A stretch of DNA of 64,000 nt from VRUE01 sp963712595 (lineage in GTDB: Bacteria; Actinomycetota; Thermoleophilia; Solirubrobacterales; 70-9), in contig CAVQIM010000006.1 of assembly GCA_963712595.1 (NCBI GenBank), positions 62,001 through 126,000 of the forward strand, written 5' to 3'. The notes under the pieces are model-generated. The model did no database searches, was not told where the DNA came from, and was given only the letters and a program-made list of their open reading frames with translations. Shown piece after piece: positions 52,185 through 61,132 of this stretch. Each line of letters opens with the position of its first letter. The first letter of the stretch is position 1. A program made the translations under genes and the position numbers.

Positions 52185-53936
52185 GTGAGGCGCGGCTTCT
52201 CGGTCCTCGGCGTTCTGATCGTCTCGCTGACCGTCTCGGCCCTGTCCGCACCCGCGGCGAGCGCCAGCCTGGAAGTCTTCTACAGCGAAATCGGCAAGCT
52301 GAAGCTTTCGGTCGATGCGAGCGGTACCAACTCCGAGACCGGCACGATCGAAGTGGACAAGCCAACGGGAGCAACCGTTCGAAAGGCATTCCTCTTTGCC
52401 GCGAGCACTGGGAGCACGAACTTCAACCCCTCGGACGGCGAGGTGTCCATCGACGGCACTCCAATCAACTGGGATCCCAGCCACACGATTCCCAGCTCCA
52501 TCGTCTCGTTCAACACCGCCGCGGACGTGACCTCCATCGTCTCGCCCAAGATCGACGCGGAATCGGCGGGACGCATCCCCTTCACGATCGAAGAGGAAAA
52601 CACTACGTTGATGGACGGTGAGATACTCGCCGTCGTCTTCGACGATCCGACGGCGAGGTCGAACACGATCACCCTGATGTACGGGGCCCAGCAGACACTC
52701 GGAGATCACTTCGCCATTGGCCTCTCCGAGCCCCTGAAACCAAGCTCGACGGCGATCATGGGCCTGGGTATCTCCTACGGCTACCAGCCGGCCGGCCAGT
52801 ACAGCACCGTCGACGTCAACGGAACTCGGGTAACTTCCTCAGCGGGTGGGCAGGACGACTGCCCCGAGCGCTACGCCTCGGAACCGGCCTTCACGGCGTG
52901 CGGCAACGGATCCCTGATAACTGTGGGCGGTGTAGGTGATGGCCTCAAAGTCCCGGACGATCCGTTCGTCACCGACACACAATGCAGCGTTGACCCTGAG
53001 CTCGCGGCTCGGTGCGACGACGAGCTCTACAACCTGAAGCCTTTCACGCAGCAGAATGCGACTTCGATCGACGTCGACACGTTCAACCCGTCGAATGACG
53101 ACAACATCTTCTTCGCCTCGCTGGACCTCGGAGCCGAGACGGCACTGGTCGGCGAGGGAATCGTCCTCGGGCCCACCGGCATTCGAACGCAGGCGGGGAC
53201 CTTCCATTTTCTCTCGGCGCTCGCCCAGGACGAACATGGGGATCCCGAGGTGGGGCGCACGGTCCACCTGCAGGTGATTTCCGGCCCCAACTCCGGCCTC
53301 GAGCTTTCATCGGTCACCAACTCCGCCGGCAAAGCCTCCTTCAACTATTTCTCGACCCAGACCGGGACCGACATCCTGGAGGCCAGCTTCACGGATGGAT
53401 CGAACGTCACGCACACCTCGAACGACGTGACCAAGAAATGGACGCCCCGCATCCCCCACACCTTCGGTGGCGAGTGGCCCTATGACAGCTCCAGCCTCCC
53501 GCTCAACTACTCGTACAGCGGCTCTCATCGCTACCTGGGGAACGTGATCCAGGGCGCCCAAAACTGGAATGCCTCCGGAACCAAGGTGCACATAAGCCAG
53601 TGGACCGGCCTCCCGGATGCCTTGGACATCCCGTTCGTCGACGTCTACCTCCCCGACACCTGGTGGGGGATGACGATCTTCGCCGAAGGCGACTGCTCTT
53701 CATGCGGGTATACGCGCAATGCGATTGCGATGAACCAGCGGACGCTCGATCCCGAAACGGATGCGCAGCGAACCAAGGTCGCCACCCACGAGCTCGGCCA
53801 TGCGCTCGGCCTGGAACATCCCTACGGCGTCAGCACGTCGGTGCCCAGCGTGATGTGGCAGGGGTTGCTCGGAGGCAGGATCAGGCAAACCCCACAGCAC
53901 TTCGATACCGAACGCATCGACGGGATGTATCCATGA
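52185..53936 (+). CDS. Secreted matrixin-like zinc metalloprotease with Ig-like domain
   Basis: A 583-residue exported protein. Signal peptide: VRRGF, hydrophobic VLIVSLTVSALS, APAASAS. A large beta-rich N-terminal domain (to about residue 300), an Ig-like (Big_1 type) domain with DPEVGRTVHLQVISGPNSG near 350, then a C-terminal catalytic domain with HELGHALGLEH near residue 530, the metzincin HExxHxxGxxH zinc site. The start was chosen for the signal peptide and promoter position. GC content is lower than in neighbours and codon use less biased, as in transferred genes. The next gene overlaps it by 4 bases. Confidence 0.82.
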   Translation: MRRGFSVLGVLIVSLTVSALSAPAASASLEVFYSEIGKLKLSVDASGTNSETGTIEVDKPTGATVRKAFLFAASTGSTNFNPSDGEVSIDGTPINWDPSHTIPSSIVSFNTAADVTSIVSPKIDAESAGRIPFTIEEENTTLMDGEILAVVFDDPTARSNTITLMYGAQQTLGDHFAIGLSEPLKPSSTAIMGLGISYGYQPAGQYSTVDVNGTRVTSSAGGQDDCPERYASEPAFTACGNGSLITVGGVGDGLKVPDDPFVTDTQCSVDPELAARCDDELYNLKPFTQQNATSIDVDTFNPSNDDNIFFASLDLGAETALVGEGIVLGPTGIRTQAGTFHFLSALAQDEHGDPEVGRTVHLQVISGPNSGLELSSVTNSAGKASFNYFSTQTGTDILEASFTDGSNVTHTSNDVTKKWTPRIPHTFGGEWPYDSSSLPLNYSYSGSHRYLGNVIQGAQNWNASGTKVHISQWTGLPDALDIPFVDVYLPDTWWGMTIFAEGDCSSCGYTRNAIAMNQRTLDPETDAQRTKVATHELGHALGLEHPYGVSTSVPSVMWQGLLGGRIRQTPQHFDTERIDGMYP

Positions 53937-54934
53937 GAACTAGTCGGCCCATGAAGATGCTGTTGGCAGGCGGGGCTCTCGCCGCGGCGGTCTTGGCAGC
54001 CCTCCTCGCCCTTGCCGGCAACGGCTCCCACGGAGAGCCGACCGCCGTCCCCACCGGTGAGGTGCCCGTCTACCGGATGGACGCGGACCATCCCACCTAT
54101 CCGACCGTGGGAGAGGTCAATACGGCCGCTGACGCGGTGCTCGTCGGGCAGGTGCTCTCGGAAAGCACCGACGACGGAGAATCCCCCGGCAACGACACCC
54201 TCGGGGATCCGCTGCCAGCCATCCCGCACACCAACTATGTCGTCAAGGTCAGCAGCTCTGTGAAAGGCGGCGTCGCAGAGGGCTCGACCATCCTCGTCGC
54301 GCTTACCGGCGGCACCACGCCGGAAGGGGAATTCGTCCTCGACGGCGCCCCGGAGATCTCGGTCGGCAGCACCTACCTCTTCTTCCTGCAGGCTGCGGGC
54401 GGCAGCTACTACCCGCTTGCCGGTGGCGCAGCCGTCGCCTCCAATCGAGGCGACGGCACATTCGAGCTCCCGGCCGACGCGACTGGGGAAGGGTCCCTGG
54501 TCTTCACCGAGGCCGAACTGCGCGCAGAAACGCCCGGTCCTTCTCCGAGCTCGAGCCCGACTGCCAAACCGGCCCCCCTGACCTTGGCCGTGAGACTCGC
54601 TTCCCACCAGCGGCTGGCAAGCGCCCTCGCGAAGGGGCTCAAGGTCAAGGTCAGCTGCTCGGTCGCCTGTCGCCTCAGCGGAAAGCTCGCGCAGGAAGTC
54701 AAACCCAGAGCGGCAAATAGAGCACAGCGGTTTCGCAAGACCGTCGGCGCAGGACGGGCGAGCGGGAGCGGCGTCCTGGTCCTGCGTTTCACAAGGCAAG
54801 CGCGACTTCGGCTGGAAGGGGCGAAGAGCGTCAAGCTCTCGCTATCGGTGCGCGCAACTGACCTGAGCGGCAACACCGCAAGCATCGAACGAGGCGTCCG
54901 ACTCTCACCCCAAAAAGCTTCACTCACGCCCTGA
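53933..54934 (+). CDS. Exported hypothetical protein, operon partner of the metalloprotease
   Basis: 333 residues: an N-terminal signal anchor (residues 8-28), a beta-rich domain (EVNTAADAVLVGQVLSES, VVKVSSSVKGGVAEGS, STYLFFLQAAGG), a Pro/Ser linker near residue 205, and a basic C-terminal region with CSVACRLSGKL and KSVKLSLSVRA that looks like a repeat found in other Solirubrobacterales surface proteins. I cannot name the function. The ATG overlaps the protease stop (ATGA), so both are made together. Confidence 0.72.
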   Translation: MRTSRPMKMLLAGGALAAAVLAALLALAGNGSHGEPTAVPTGEVPVYRMDADHPTYPTVGEVNTAADAVLVGQVLSESTDDGESPGNDTLGDPLPAIPHTNYVVKVSSSVKGGVAEGSTILVALTGGTTPEGEFVLDGAPEISVGSTYLFFLQAAGGSYYPLAGGAAVASNRGDGTFELPADATGEGSLVFTEAELRAETPGPSPSSSPTAKPAPLTLAVRLASHQRLASALAKGLKVKVSCSVACRLSGKLAQEVKPRAANRAQRFRKTVGAGRASGSGVLVLRFTRQARLRLEGAKSVKLSLSVRATDLSGNTASIERGVRLSPQKASLTP

Positions 54935-55076
54935 GAAGCCAACGGTCGCCGCTCTTAGCGTCGGCGGGCAGAGATGGTGGGAGAAGCCATCCTCAGTAGC
55001 CAACTGTCGATTGGGCAGCGAAAGCCGGCCGTTGCCCGATCAGGAAGGAATCGGTCCGCTTCGCTACCGTGTCTTC

Positions 55077-55253
55077 ATGGCGTCGATTCAACAGCCGGGC
55101 CAAGCCTCGAAGGACCCTGCGGCGGTAGCCGAGGCGGTTCGCGTCCAGCGACTGCGCGATGACGCACAACGCCCAATGAGCGTGAACTTGGCCGAGACGA
55201 TCGCGCTGAGTCACGCGCTGCTGAAGATGGCCGCACCCGCCCAGCGGCAATGA
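55077..55253 (+). CDS. Small protein, possible antitoxin of the next gene (58 aa)
   Basis: A 58-residue, hydrophilic, helical protein (ending NLAETIALSHALLKMAAPAQRQ in part). The stop overlaps the ATG of the nucleotidyltransferase gene (ATGA), the usual arrangement of antitoxin and toxin. AGGAAGGAA lies upstream at about 55042-55050, somewhat far. I do not recognise the family; the role rests on context. Confidence 0.6.
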   Translation: MASIQQPGQASKDPAAVAEAVRVQRLRDDAQRPMSVNLAETIALSHALLKMAAPAQRQ

Positions 55254-55726
55254 CGTCAGCCGCCTTCGACGAGATCCTGCGGAGGCTGGTAGCTGCGGGC
55301 GCTGAGTTCGTGGTGATCGGTGGGCTCGCCTTGGGAGCAAGAGGCGTCGTTCGTGCCACCAAGGACATCGACATCGTCGTCTCGCCCGATGTCGAGAACC
55401 TAAAGGTGGTTGCAGAGGTGGCGGTAGAGGCCGGTGGACATGTGCAGCGGGGGGAGGCCCTGCTCGGCACTCCCTTTTCGATCGCTGCGGAGCTCGCCAG
55501 CGGGGAACAGATGGCCATCGACACGAAGCTTGGACGCCTCGACATCGTGCAGGGACTCGAGGGCGTTCCGAGCTTCGACGAGCTCCGATCGCGTGCAACC
55601 GAGACCGAAGTGCTCGGAATCAACGTTGCGGTCTGCTCGGTGGAGGATCTGCGTGCGATGAAGCAAGCCGCCGGCCGCGGCCAAGATCTCGTGGACTTGG
55701 AGAACCTCGACGCGGCTGAAGGTTGA
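55250..55726 (+). CDS. Nucleotidyltransferase-fold protein (MNT/AbiEii-like)
   Basis: A 158-residue protein with VVIGGLALGARGVVRATKDIDIVV near residues 20-43 (shown in part): a GG...S/A motif and DxD metal pair of the minimal nucleotidyltransferase fold, also seen in AbiEii/MenT-type toxins. The C-terminal half (SVEDLRAMKQAAGRGQDLVDLENL) is typical of small nucleotidyltransferases that modify tRNA or proteins. It is coupled to the small gene upstream. A toxin-antitoxin role is likely but inferred. Confidence 0.8.
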   Translation: MTSAAFDEILRRLVAAGAEFVVIGGLALGARGVVRATKDIDIVVSPDVENLKVVAEVAVEAGGHVQRGEALLGTPFSIAAELASGEQMAIDTKLGRLDIVQGLEGVPSFDELRSRATETEVLGINVAVCSVEDLRAMKQAAGRGQDLVDLENLDAAEG

Positions 55727-55769
55727 CCCAAGCGAAAGACCGTGACTAGGCTTACCCTTCGGAATCCGA

Positions 55770-55843
<74 letters not shown>

Positions 55844-55885
55844 TTTGTGATGCTGGCCTGGTGGAGGGGCGGCCCCGCCGGGCCT

Positions 55886-57733
55886 CTAGTTGCGGGGAGT
55901 CGCTGCTTTGCGCTTGGGGCGGTGCTTGATCTTCACGCACCTCGCCTTGCCGCGCACCCTCTTCTTCTTGAAGCCCTTGCGGCATTTGAGGGGCTTTTTG
56001 GCGGGGGGCGTCGCCGGGGGCGAAATCGGGGGGACCATGGGCGGCGGGGAGGATTCCGTGGGTGGGGTGGGTGGGCAAAGCGCTGCGTTTGTGGCGCAGG
56101 TCTCCCCGGCGACGACGAACACCTGATCGAGGCCTTTGGTGGTACCGGAGTTGTTGGTCGCGACGACGCGGAAGCGATAGCTCGTCGAGGTGACGAGCCC
56201 GGTGGCTTTCCCCAGGACGGATACGTCGGTCGTTCCGACCGGTTTCGGGGAGCAGATGGCGGTGGCCGCGTGAGCGAAGCCGTTTGCCTGGAAGTCGGCC
56301 TCGTCGGTGTACTCGAAATGGCAATCGGAGGTCGATCCACCGCGGGGATTGACCGATGCCCCCAGCGTCGCTTTCGTCTGGGTGACCGCGGTTGCGGAGC
56401 CGGTCGTGGCAGCGGGTGGCAGCGGCGGCAGGGTGGTGAATTCCCGCGCGGACCCTTCGGCGCTGCCGCCATAGGTGGTAGCCGCGATCTTGTAGTCGTA
56501 AGGCGTGGCAGGGGTGAGACCGGGCAGCTGCGCCGTGACGGTGGTGCTGACCGATCCCCCCGGCTTCGACGCGCAGGGGACCGACACGGCGTTGGCGAAG
56601 CCGTTTGCCTGGAAGTCGGCGTGGCCGGTGTACTCGAAATGGCAATCGGTGAGGGAATGGCCTTTGGGATTGACCGCGCCCTTGAGGGTGGCTTCGATCT
56701 GGCCCAGCGGCGCGGGGATCGAGGTGCTCGCGATCGGAGCGGGAATCGAGGCAATGCGGTCGAAGACCCTGATCACGTTGCCGTTTTCGCTGGGGTCCGT
56801 GACATAGACCTCGTGGGTGGTGGCATTGACCGCGATCTGGCCCGCGGTCCTTGCTCCGGAGACCGGTGGGCCGAAGAGCCCGGCGCCGAAATCGTCGAAC
56901 GGAGTCCCGGAGGCGTCGTAGGCGACGACGTGGTAGCCACTGGGGCCCAGGTCTCCCACGAGGACGTCATTGCTCGCCGGATCGACCCCGACCGCAACCG
57001 CGCCAGCGCCGCTCTGCAGCACCGAGTCGTATACGTAGGAGTCCCCCGATGGTTTGAATTTGATGGCGCGTTCCCCGCCGATGTCGACGACGAAGAGATT
57101 GCCGGCGGCATCGAAAGCGACGCTCTTGGGTTCGTCGAAGGCCCCGCCGGGACATCCCGTGCAGACGATCGTGCCTTTGAGAGCGCCCGAGGATTCGAAG
57201 ACCTGAACCGTGTTGTTGAGGAGGTTGGGGAAGTAGACGCGGCCGGACGAATCGACAGCGAGACCGGGCACGGAGTTGCCGGGGTTGAACGACGTACCCA
57301 GGGTCCCCGAAGACGAGAAGGTGCTCATCTTCGGGGCGCCGAAGGTTCCCATCGGCAATTGCACTTCGCCCTGATACGCATAGATGCCGTGGGTCACTGG
57401 ATCGACCGCGACGCCGGCGAAGTAGTCGCCCGTGCCGGTTAGGAATGGGGAGTTTGCGGTTGGAGCGCCACTGGGATCGAGCTGCTCGACCTGTCCGTGG
57501 GCGAACGTGGAGGGGTTGGTTGTCAGCTCGGCAACGTAGAGAAACTGGCTTTCCTGATCGACCGCCACATCGAGAGGGACCTGGCCGCTGAGCGCGATGG
57601 ATGGTTGCGCCGAATCCAGCTCGTAGCCGGGATTGGCGCGCGCGGAGGCAGCTGGCAACACCGAGGCCACGACTAAGAGGGCCGTGGCAATCAGAGAGCG
57701 TTTGCTCCCCCTACCGGCTGGCAATTCGAACAT
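55886..57733 (-). CDS. Exported NHL-repeat/fibronectin-like surface protein
   Basis: A 615-residue secreted protein with a signal peptide (residues 1-32, SKRSLIATALLVVASVLP). Residues 40-320 form NHL/beta-propeller repeats (PLDVAVDQESQFLYVAE, VAVDPVTHGIYAY, VAFDAAGNLFVVD). Then come two fibronectin-like repeats (about 335-430 and 435-530) with the shared CHFEY and ADFQANGFA, and a lysine-rich tail (KKPLKCRKGFKKKRVRGKARC) that may bind the cell wall. The nucleotide sequences of the two repeats are also similar. A promoter-like site lies at 57789-57816. The start was chosen for the signal peptide and the CAGGGG site. Confidence 0.82.
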   Translation of the reverse strand: MFELPAGRGSKRSLIATALLVVASVLPAASARANPGYELDSAQPSIALSGQVPLDVAVDQESQFLYVAELTTNPSTFAHGQVEQLDPSGAPTANSPFLTGTGDYFAGVAVDPVTHGIYAYQGEVQLPMGTFGAPKMSTFSSSGTLGTSFNPGNSVPGLAVDSSGRVYFPNLLNNTVQVFESSGALKGTIVCTGCPGGAFDEPKSVAFDAAGNLFVVDIGGERAIKFKPSGDSYVYDSVLQSGAGAVAVGVDPASNDVLVGDLGPSGYHVVAYDASGTPFDDFGAGLFGPPVSGARTAGQIAVNATTHEVYVTDPSENGNVIRVFDRIASIPAPIASTSIPAPLGQIEATLKGAVNPKGHSLTDCHFEYTGHADFQANGFANAVSVPCASKPGGSVSTTVTAQLPGLTPATPYDYKIAATTYGGSAEGSAREFTTLPPLPPAATTGSATAVTQTKATLGASVNPRGGSTSDCHFEYTDEADFQANGFAHAATAICSPKPVGTTDVSVLGKATGLVTSTSYRFRVVATNNSGTTKGLDQVFVVAGETCATNAALCPPTPPTESSPPPMVPPISPPATPPAKKPLKCRKGFKKKRVRGKARCVKIKHRPKRKAATPRN

Positions 57734-57788
57734 CGAAGCGCACCCCTGCACTGTCGTTCAGCAAACCCGGTCGTTTATTCCTTGATGG

Positions 57789-57816
57789 AATCTAACGGCC
57801 CTTGCCCCCTCGTCAA
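57789..57816 (-). promoter_or_regulatory. Candidate promoter of the NHL-repeat gene
   Basis: On the minus strand TTGACG (57816-57811), a 16-base spacer and TAGATT (57794-57789) form a sigma-70-type promoter about 56 bases before the ATG at 57733, within a lower-GC gap. Confidence 0.55.
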
Positions 57817-57846
57817 GGCACGCTTCTTTAAGCCTTCTTAGCCAGG

Positions 57847-58491
57847 TCAGTCGCCGAGGGCGGCGCGCAGGGCGGCCAGCTCAGAGCGGAGCTCGGCGAC
57901 TTCGCGCTCGAGGCGGGTGAGGCGGTCTTCGGCTGGAACCGGTTCGCCGCCCTGGGGCCCCTCAGTCGTCTCGTCCTCAGCTGGCCCCGGCGAGGACGGC
58001 GGTGCGAACCCGCCACCCAGCAGCTGCTCGTAACGGTCCTCCTTCTGGCCGGGGCGGCGCTCGTGGCGGGCGATCAGCCCCCGCTCGACGAGAGCGTCGA
58101 GCGTCTCCTGCACCGCGACGAGACCGGCGAAGTCGTGGAGTCGCTGACCGCGCTGCTTCAGCTCCCCCGGGGTCTGTGGGCCGCGCAGCATCAGCACGGC
58201 GAGCAGCGAGATCTCAGCGTCCTCGATCCCGAAGGCATCGCCGAGCAGGTGGCGGTACTTGCGGGCACGGCTGCCGGCGCCGCTGGCGAGGCGGGTCCAG
58301 CCCCTTAAGGCGAGGCGGCGCAGGGCCTCGACCACCGTCGCCTCGTCGTACTCGACGACCGGCTCGCGATTGGTCGCCTGGTTGCAGGCGAGCCGCAGCG
58401 AGTTGAGCGAGAGCGGGTAGACGTCGGGGGTGGTGTGCTGCTTCTCGACCAGGCAGCCGAGGACGCGGATCTCGACGGCGTCGGGCTCCAT
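57847..58491 (-). CDS. yceH: YceH/DUF480 family protein
   Basis: A 214-residue protein of the YceH/DUF480 family: VEIRVLGCLVEKQHTTPDVYPLSLNSLRLACNQATNREPV (shown in parts: LGCLVEKQHTTPDVYPLS, ACNQATNREP) followed by two winged-helix domains. The family is of unknown function, with a possible DNA-binding role. A C-terminal Pro/Glu linker and a coiled-coil helix (LTRLEREVAELRSELAALR) extend it. It follows pyrE on the same strand with 17 bases between, so the two may be cotranscribed. Confidence 0.88.
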   Translation of the reverse strand: MEPDAVEIRVLGCLVEKQHTTPDVYPLSLNSLRLACNQATNREPVVEYDEATVVEALRRLALRGWTRLASGAGSRARKYRHLLGDAFGIEDAEISLLAVLMLRGPQTPGELKQRGQRLHDFAGLVAVQETLDALVERGLIARHERRPGQKEDRYEQLLGGGFAPPSSPGPAEDETTEGPQGGEPVPAEDRLTRLEREVAELRSELAALRAALGD

Positions 58492-58508
58492 CGCTCCAGG
58501 CTCGCCCC

Positions 58509-59084
58509 TCAGCCGCGGTCCGGTCGGTCGGGGTAGATCTCGTCGATCGTGACCAGGGCCCGGTAGGGAGCGCTCGAAGCGGCTTCGATCTTCTCGCCGC
58601 CGCCGGCGAGGCGGTCGACGACTGCGAGCACACCGGCGACCTCGAGGCCCTGCTCGGCGATCCGCTCGATCGCCTTCACGGTCGAGCCGCCGCTGGTCAC
58701 GGTGTCCTCGACCACGAGGCAGCGGGCGGCCTCCTCGGCAGCGCCCTCGACCCAGCGCTGCAGACCGTGCTGCTTGCGCTCGCCGCGGACGAAAAAACCG
58801 ACCAGGCCCTTGCCCGCCGGCACGGCCAGTGCGGCGCACGAAGGAGGAATTGCCGCCGTAGCCGGGCCGCCCACCGCGTCGGCGCCCAGCTCGACCGCGG
58901 CAGCGGCGATCAGCTCTCCCGCAGCGAGGAACCCGGCCGGCCGCAACAGCGCCCGCCTCGCGTCGACGTAGTACTGCGCCACCGCCCCGCTGGAGAGCGT
59001 CACCTCGCCGATCACCAGCGAGTGCTCGCGCAGCTCGGCGAGCAGCTTCCCCTTGGCGGCGTCGAGATCGGCCACTGCGCGCAT
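58509..59084 (-). CDS. pyrE: Orotate phosphoribosyltransferase
   Basis: Makes orotidine 5'-phosphate from orotate and PRPP in pyrimidine synthesis. 191 residues with VTLSSGAVAQYYVDAR, KGLVGFFVRGERKQHG and the PRPP motif VVEDTVTSGGSTVKA near residue 115. The ATG at 59084 is 1 base after the TAG stop of the IS481 transposase; the insertion has cut pyrE off from its original leader and from the upstream epimerase gene. Expression now probably depends on read-through from the element or on a promoter within it. Confidence 0.9.
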   Translation of the reverse strand: MRAVADLDAAKGKLLAELREHSLVIGEVTLSSGAVAQYYVDARRALLRPAGFLAAGELIAAAAVELGADAVGGPATAAIPPSCAALAVPAGKGLVGFFVRGERKQHGLQRWVEGAAEEAARCLVVEDTVTSGGSTVKAIERIAEQGLEVAGVLAVVDRLAGGGEKIEAASSAPYRALVTIDEIYPDRPDRG

Positions 59085-59090
59085 CCTAGG
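59085..59090. repeat. Target site duplication of the IS (left copy)
   Basis: CCTAGG, repeated at 60159-60164, flanks the insertion sequence. The first base pair of pyrE's start codon is right next to it. TAG in this site provides the stop of the transposase. Confidence 0.85.
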
Positions 59091-60078
59091 TGTAGATGCT
59101 AGGCACGTTGTTTCCGGCGAGCTCCCGTAGCCGCTGAATCGGCGGCCGGTGGCCAATGGCGCCGTGTCGTCGTCTGAAGTTGTAGCGCTCGATCCACCCC
59201 GAGAGGGCCGCGGCCCTCTCAGGGGAGCTGCCGTAGACCGCGGCGTAGGCCCACTCACGCAGCATCGTGCGGATGAAGCGCTCGGCCTTGCCGTTGGTCT
59301 GAGGCCGGTAGGGGCGGGTGTGGATGTGCTTGATCCCCATCGCCCGGCAGGCGATCGCGTGGGCGGTCGAGCGGTAGGCGCCGCCGTTGTCGGTCATCAG
59401 TCGCTCGACCGCGATGCCATGGGAGCGGTAGAAGCTGACCGCTCGTCGCAGGAACCCGATCACAGTCGCAGTCTTCTCGTCGGGCAGCACTTCGGCGTAG
59501 GCGAGGCGGGTGGCGTCATCGACGCAGACGTGCACGCACTCCCAGCCGACTTGGCGGCGCCTGACGCCAGCGGCGTCGAGCTGGGTGATGTGCCGACGGG
59601 CCTTGCGACCGGTGACTCGGTGCCCCGCCCCATGCGGGCCGATCCGACCCAGTTTCTTGACGTCGATGTGGATCAGCTCCCCGGGGCGGGCGCGCTCGTA
59701 GCGGCGGATCGGCTCCGGAGGCCCCAGACGGCTGAGCTTGCCGAGGCCGATCCGCTTCAACACCGCCGAGACCGTCGAGGTGGCCATCTCCAGGAGCTCG
59801 GCGATCTCGGGCCCGGTCAGCGCCAGTCGGCGCAGGGCGGCGATTGCTTCCACGCGATCGGGCGGCGTGGCGTTGTGGACGGTGAGCGGCGCGGAGCTGC
59901 GATCAAGCAAGCCGGCCGCACCTTCGGCGCGGTAGCGCCGCACCCATTTGCCGGCAGTCCTCGCGCTCACTCCGGCGGCCTCGGCCGCCTCCGTGAGCGC
60001 GACCTTCTCCTCGATCACCCTCTTGACCATGATCGCTCTCCCCTTCGGGCCGAGGGGCGCGTTAGCGTGAAGCTTCAT
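59086..60078 (-). CDS. IS481 family transposase (DDE)
   Basis: A 330-residue transposase. N-terminal helix-turn-helix (AEAAGVSARTAGKWVRRYR) then the rve integrase core with IHIDVKKL (first D near residue 135), MTDNGGAYRS (second D near 230) and NGKAERFIRT (E near 266), and FRRRHGAIGHRPP. The ATG at 60078 has AGGAGG directly upstream. The reading frame ends in the target duplication, not in the element: the final Thr is followed by TAG from CCTAGG. It seems complete and may be active. Confidence 0.93.
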   Translation of the reverse strand: MKLHANAPLGPKGRAIMVKRVIEEKVALTEAAEAAGVSARTAGKWVRRYRAEGAAGLLDRSSAPLTVHNATPPDRVEAIAALRRLALTGPEIAELLEMATSTVSAVLKRIGLGKLSRLGPPEPIRRYERARPGELIHIDVKKLGRIGPHGAGHRVTGRKARRHITQLDAAGVRRRQVGWECVHVCVDDATRLAYAEVLPDEKTATVIGFLRRAVSFYRSHGIAVERLMTDNGGAYRSTAHAIACRAMGIKHIHTRPYRPQTNGKAERFIRTMLREWAYAAVYGSSPERAAALSGWIERYNFRRRHGAIGHRPPIQRLRELAGNNVPSIYT

Positions 60079-60158
60079 CCGGTTCCTCCTTGTTGCTGGG
60101 GCTTCGACACCGCCAGCCTCCAAGGAGGCCCGGATGAACAACGTGCTTAGGAATTACA
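59091..60158 (-). mobile_element. IS481-family insertion sequence, 1068 bp, complete
   Basis: Ends TGT...ACA with imperfect terminal inverted repeats of about 22 bp (left TGTAGATGCTAGGCACGTTG, right, reverse complement, TGTAATTCCTAAGCACGTTG), flanked by the 6-bp direct repeat CCTAGG. It carries one transposase gene. It was inserted between a sugar-nucleotide epimerase-like gene and pyrE, in the same orientation as both. Confidence 0.92.
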
Positions 60159-60172
60159 CCTAGGGAGCGGCG

Positions 60173-61111
60173 TCAGTCGCGCGCTTCGCGGAAGCCCTGT
60201 CGCCAGCTCGGGTAGCGCGGCTGCCAGCCCAGCTCGCCCTTGGCCTTGGCGTTGGAGGCGCCGCGCAGGCCGATCGCCGACTCCACCGCAGCAGGGCCGG
60301 CAAGAAGGCGGGCGAGCCAGACGGGGACTCGGCGCGGCGGCTTGGCGCCGATCGCCTCGGCGAAGGCGGGAACCCACTCGCGCAGGGGCGCCGGCTCATC
60401 GTCGACGACGTTGTAGACACCCGGAGCGCCGCGCTCGACCGCAGCCACGGTCGCGGCGGCGGCATCCTCGACGTGGATGAAGGAGAAGGTGCCGGTGCCC
60501 TTGCCGACGATCGGAAAGCGGCGCTTGCGCACGTCCTCGGTCTGCGAACCGTCGCGGTCGAAGTAGGTGCCCGGCCCGTAGAACCAGCCGTAGCGCAGGA
60601 CCAGGCCCTCGACGCCCTCGGCCGCGCGCACTTGGCTCTCGAGGTCCATCAGGGCATCAACGGCGCCGCCGAAGGGGCCGGGAGCGCCAACGTAGAGCGG
60701 CGCCTCCTCGCCCTTGAGCCACTCGCCCTCGGGCGAGTAGAGGAAGGCGACGCTCATCGCGACGAGGCGGCGCGCACCCGCCGCCCTCGCGGCGGCGATC
60801 AGGTTGCGGGTGCCCTCCACCCGGACCCGATTCGTCGCCGCAAGCGGTTCGCCCTTGCCCCTGTAGTCGATTCGCGACGGCAGCGAGGTCAGCGCATGGA
60901 CCACCACCTCGGGCCTGGCCTCGACGACCGCGGCCTCGAGCCCCGCCGCGTCGAAGACGTCGCAGACGACCGGCGTCGCGCCGGCCGCCCGAATCTCCTC
61001 CGCGGCCTCCTCGCGCCGCGTCATCCCGGCCACCTCGTGCCCGCCCTCGAGCAGCTGACGCACCAGCGGGCGCCCGATCGCCCCACTCGCCCCCGCTACG
61101 AAGACCCTCAT
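60173..61111 (-). CDS. NAD-dependent epimerase/dehydratase family protein
   Basis: A 312-residue extended SDR. VFVAGASGAIGRPLVRQLL is the NAD(P) site at the N-terminus; VVHALTSLP, RLVAMSVAFLYSPEGE, LVLRYGWFYGPGTYF and FIHVEDAAAATVAAVER follow as in epimerases. The catalytic YxxxK is not in its usual form (a Tyr is found in FLYSPEGEW without Lys at +4), so it may be an atypical member such as a nucleoside-diphosphate-sugar epimerase relative. Start ATG at 61111 has GGGAGG upstream. Element A2 precedes it. Confidence 0.8.
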   Translation of the reverse strand: MRVFVAGASGAIGRPLVRQLLEGGHEVAGMTRREEAAEEIRAAGATPVVCDVFDAAGLEAAVVEARPEVVVHALTSLPSRIDYRGKGEPLAATNRVRVEGTRNLIAAARAAGARRLVAMSVAFLYSPEGEWLKGEEAPLYVGAPGPFGGAVDALMDLESQVRAAEGVEGLVLRYGWFYGPGTYFDRDGSQTEDVRKRRFPIVGKGTGTFSFIHVEDAAAATVAAVERGAPGVYNVVDDEPAPLREWVPAFAEAIGAKPPRRVPVWLARLLAGPAAVESAIGLRGASNAKAKGELGWQPRYPSWRQGFREARD

Positions 61112-61132
61112 CCCCAACCTCCCTTTCCCCGA

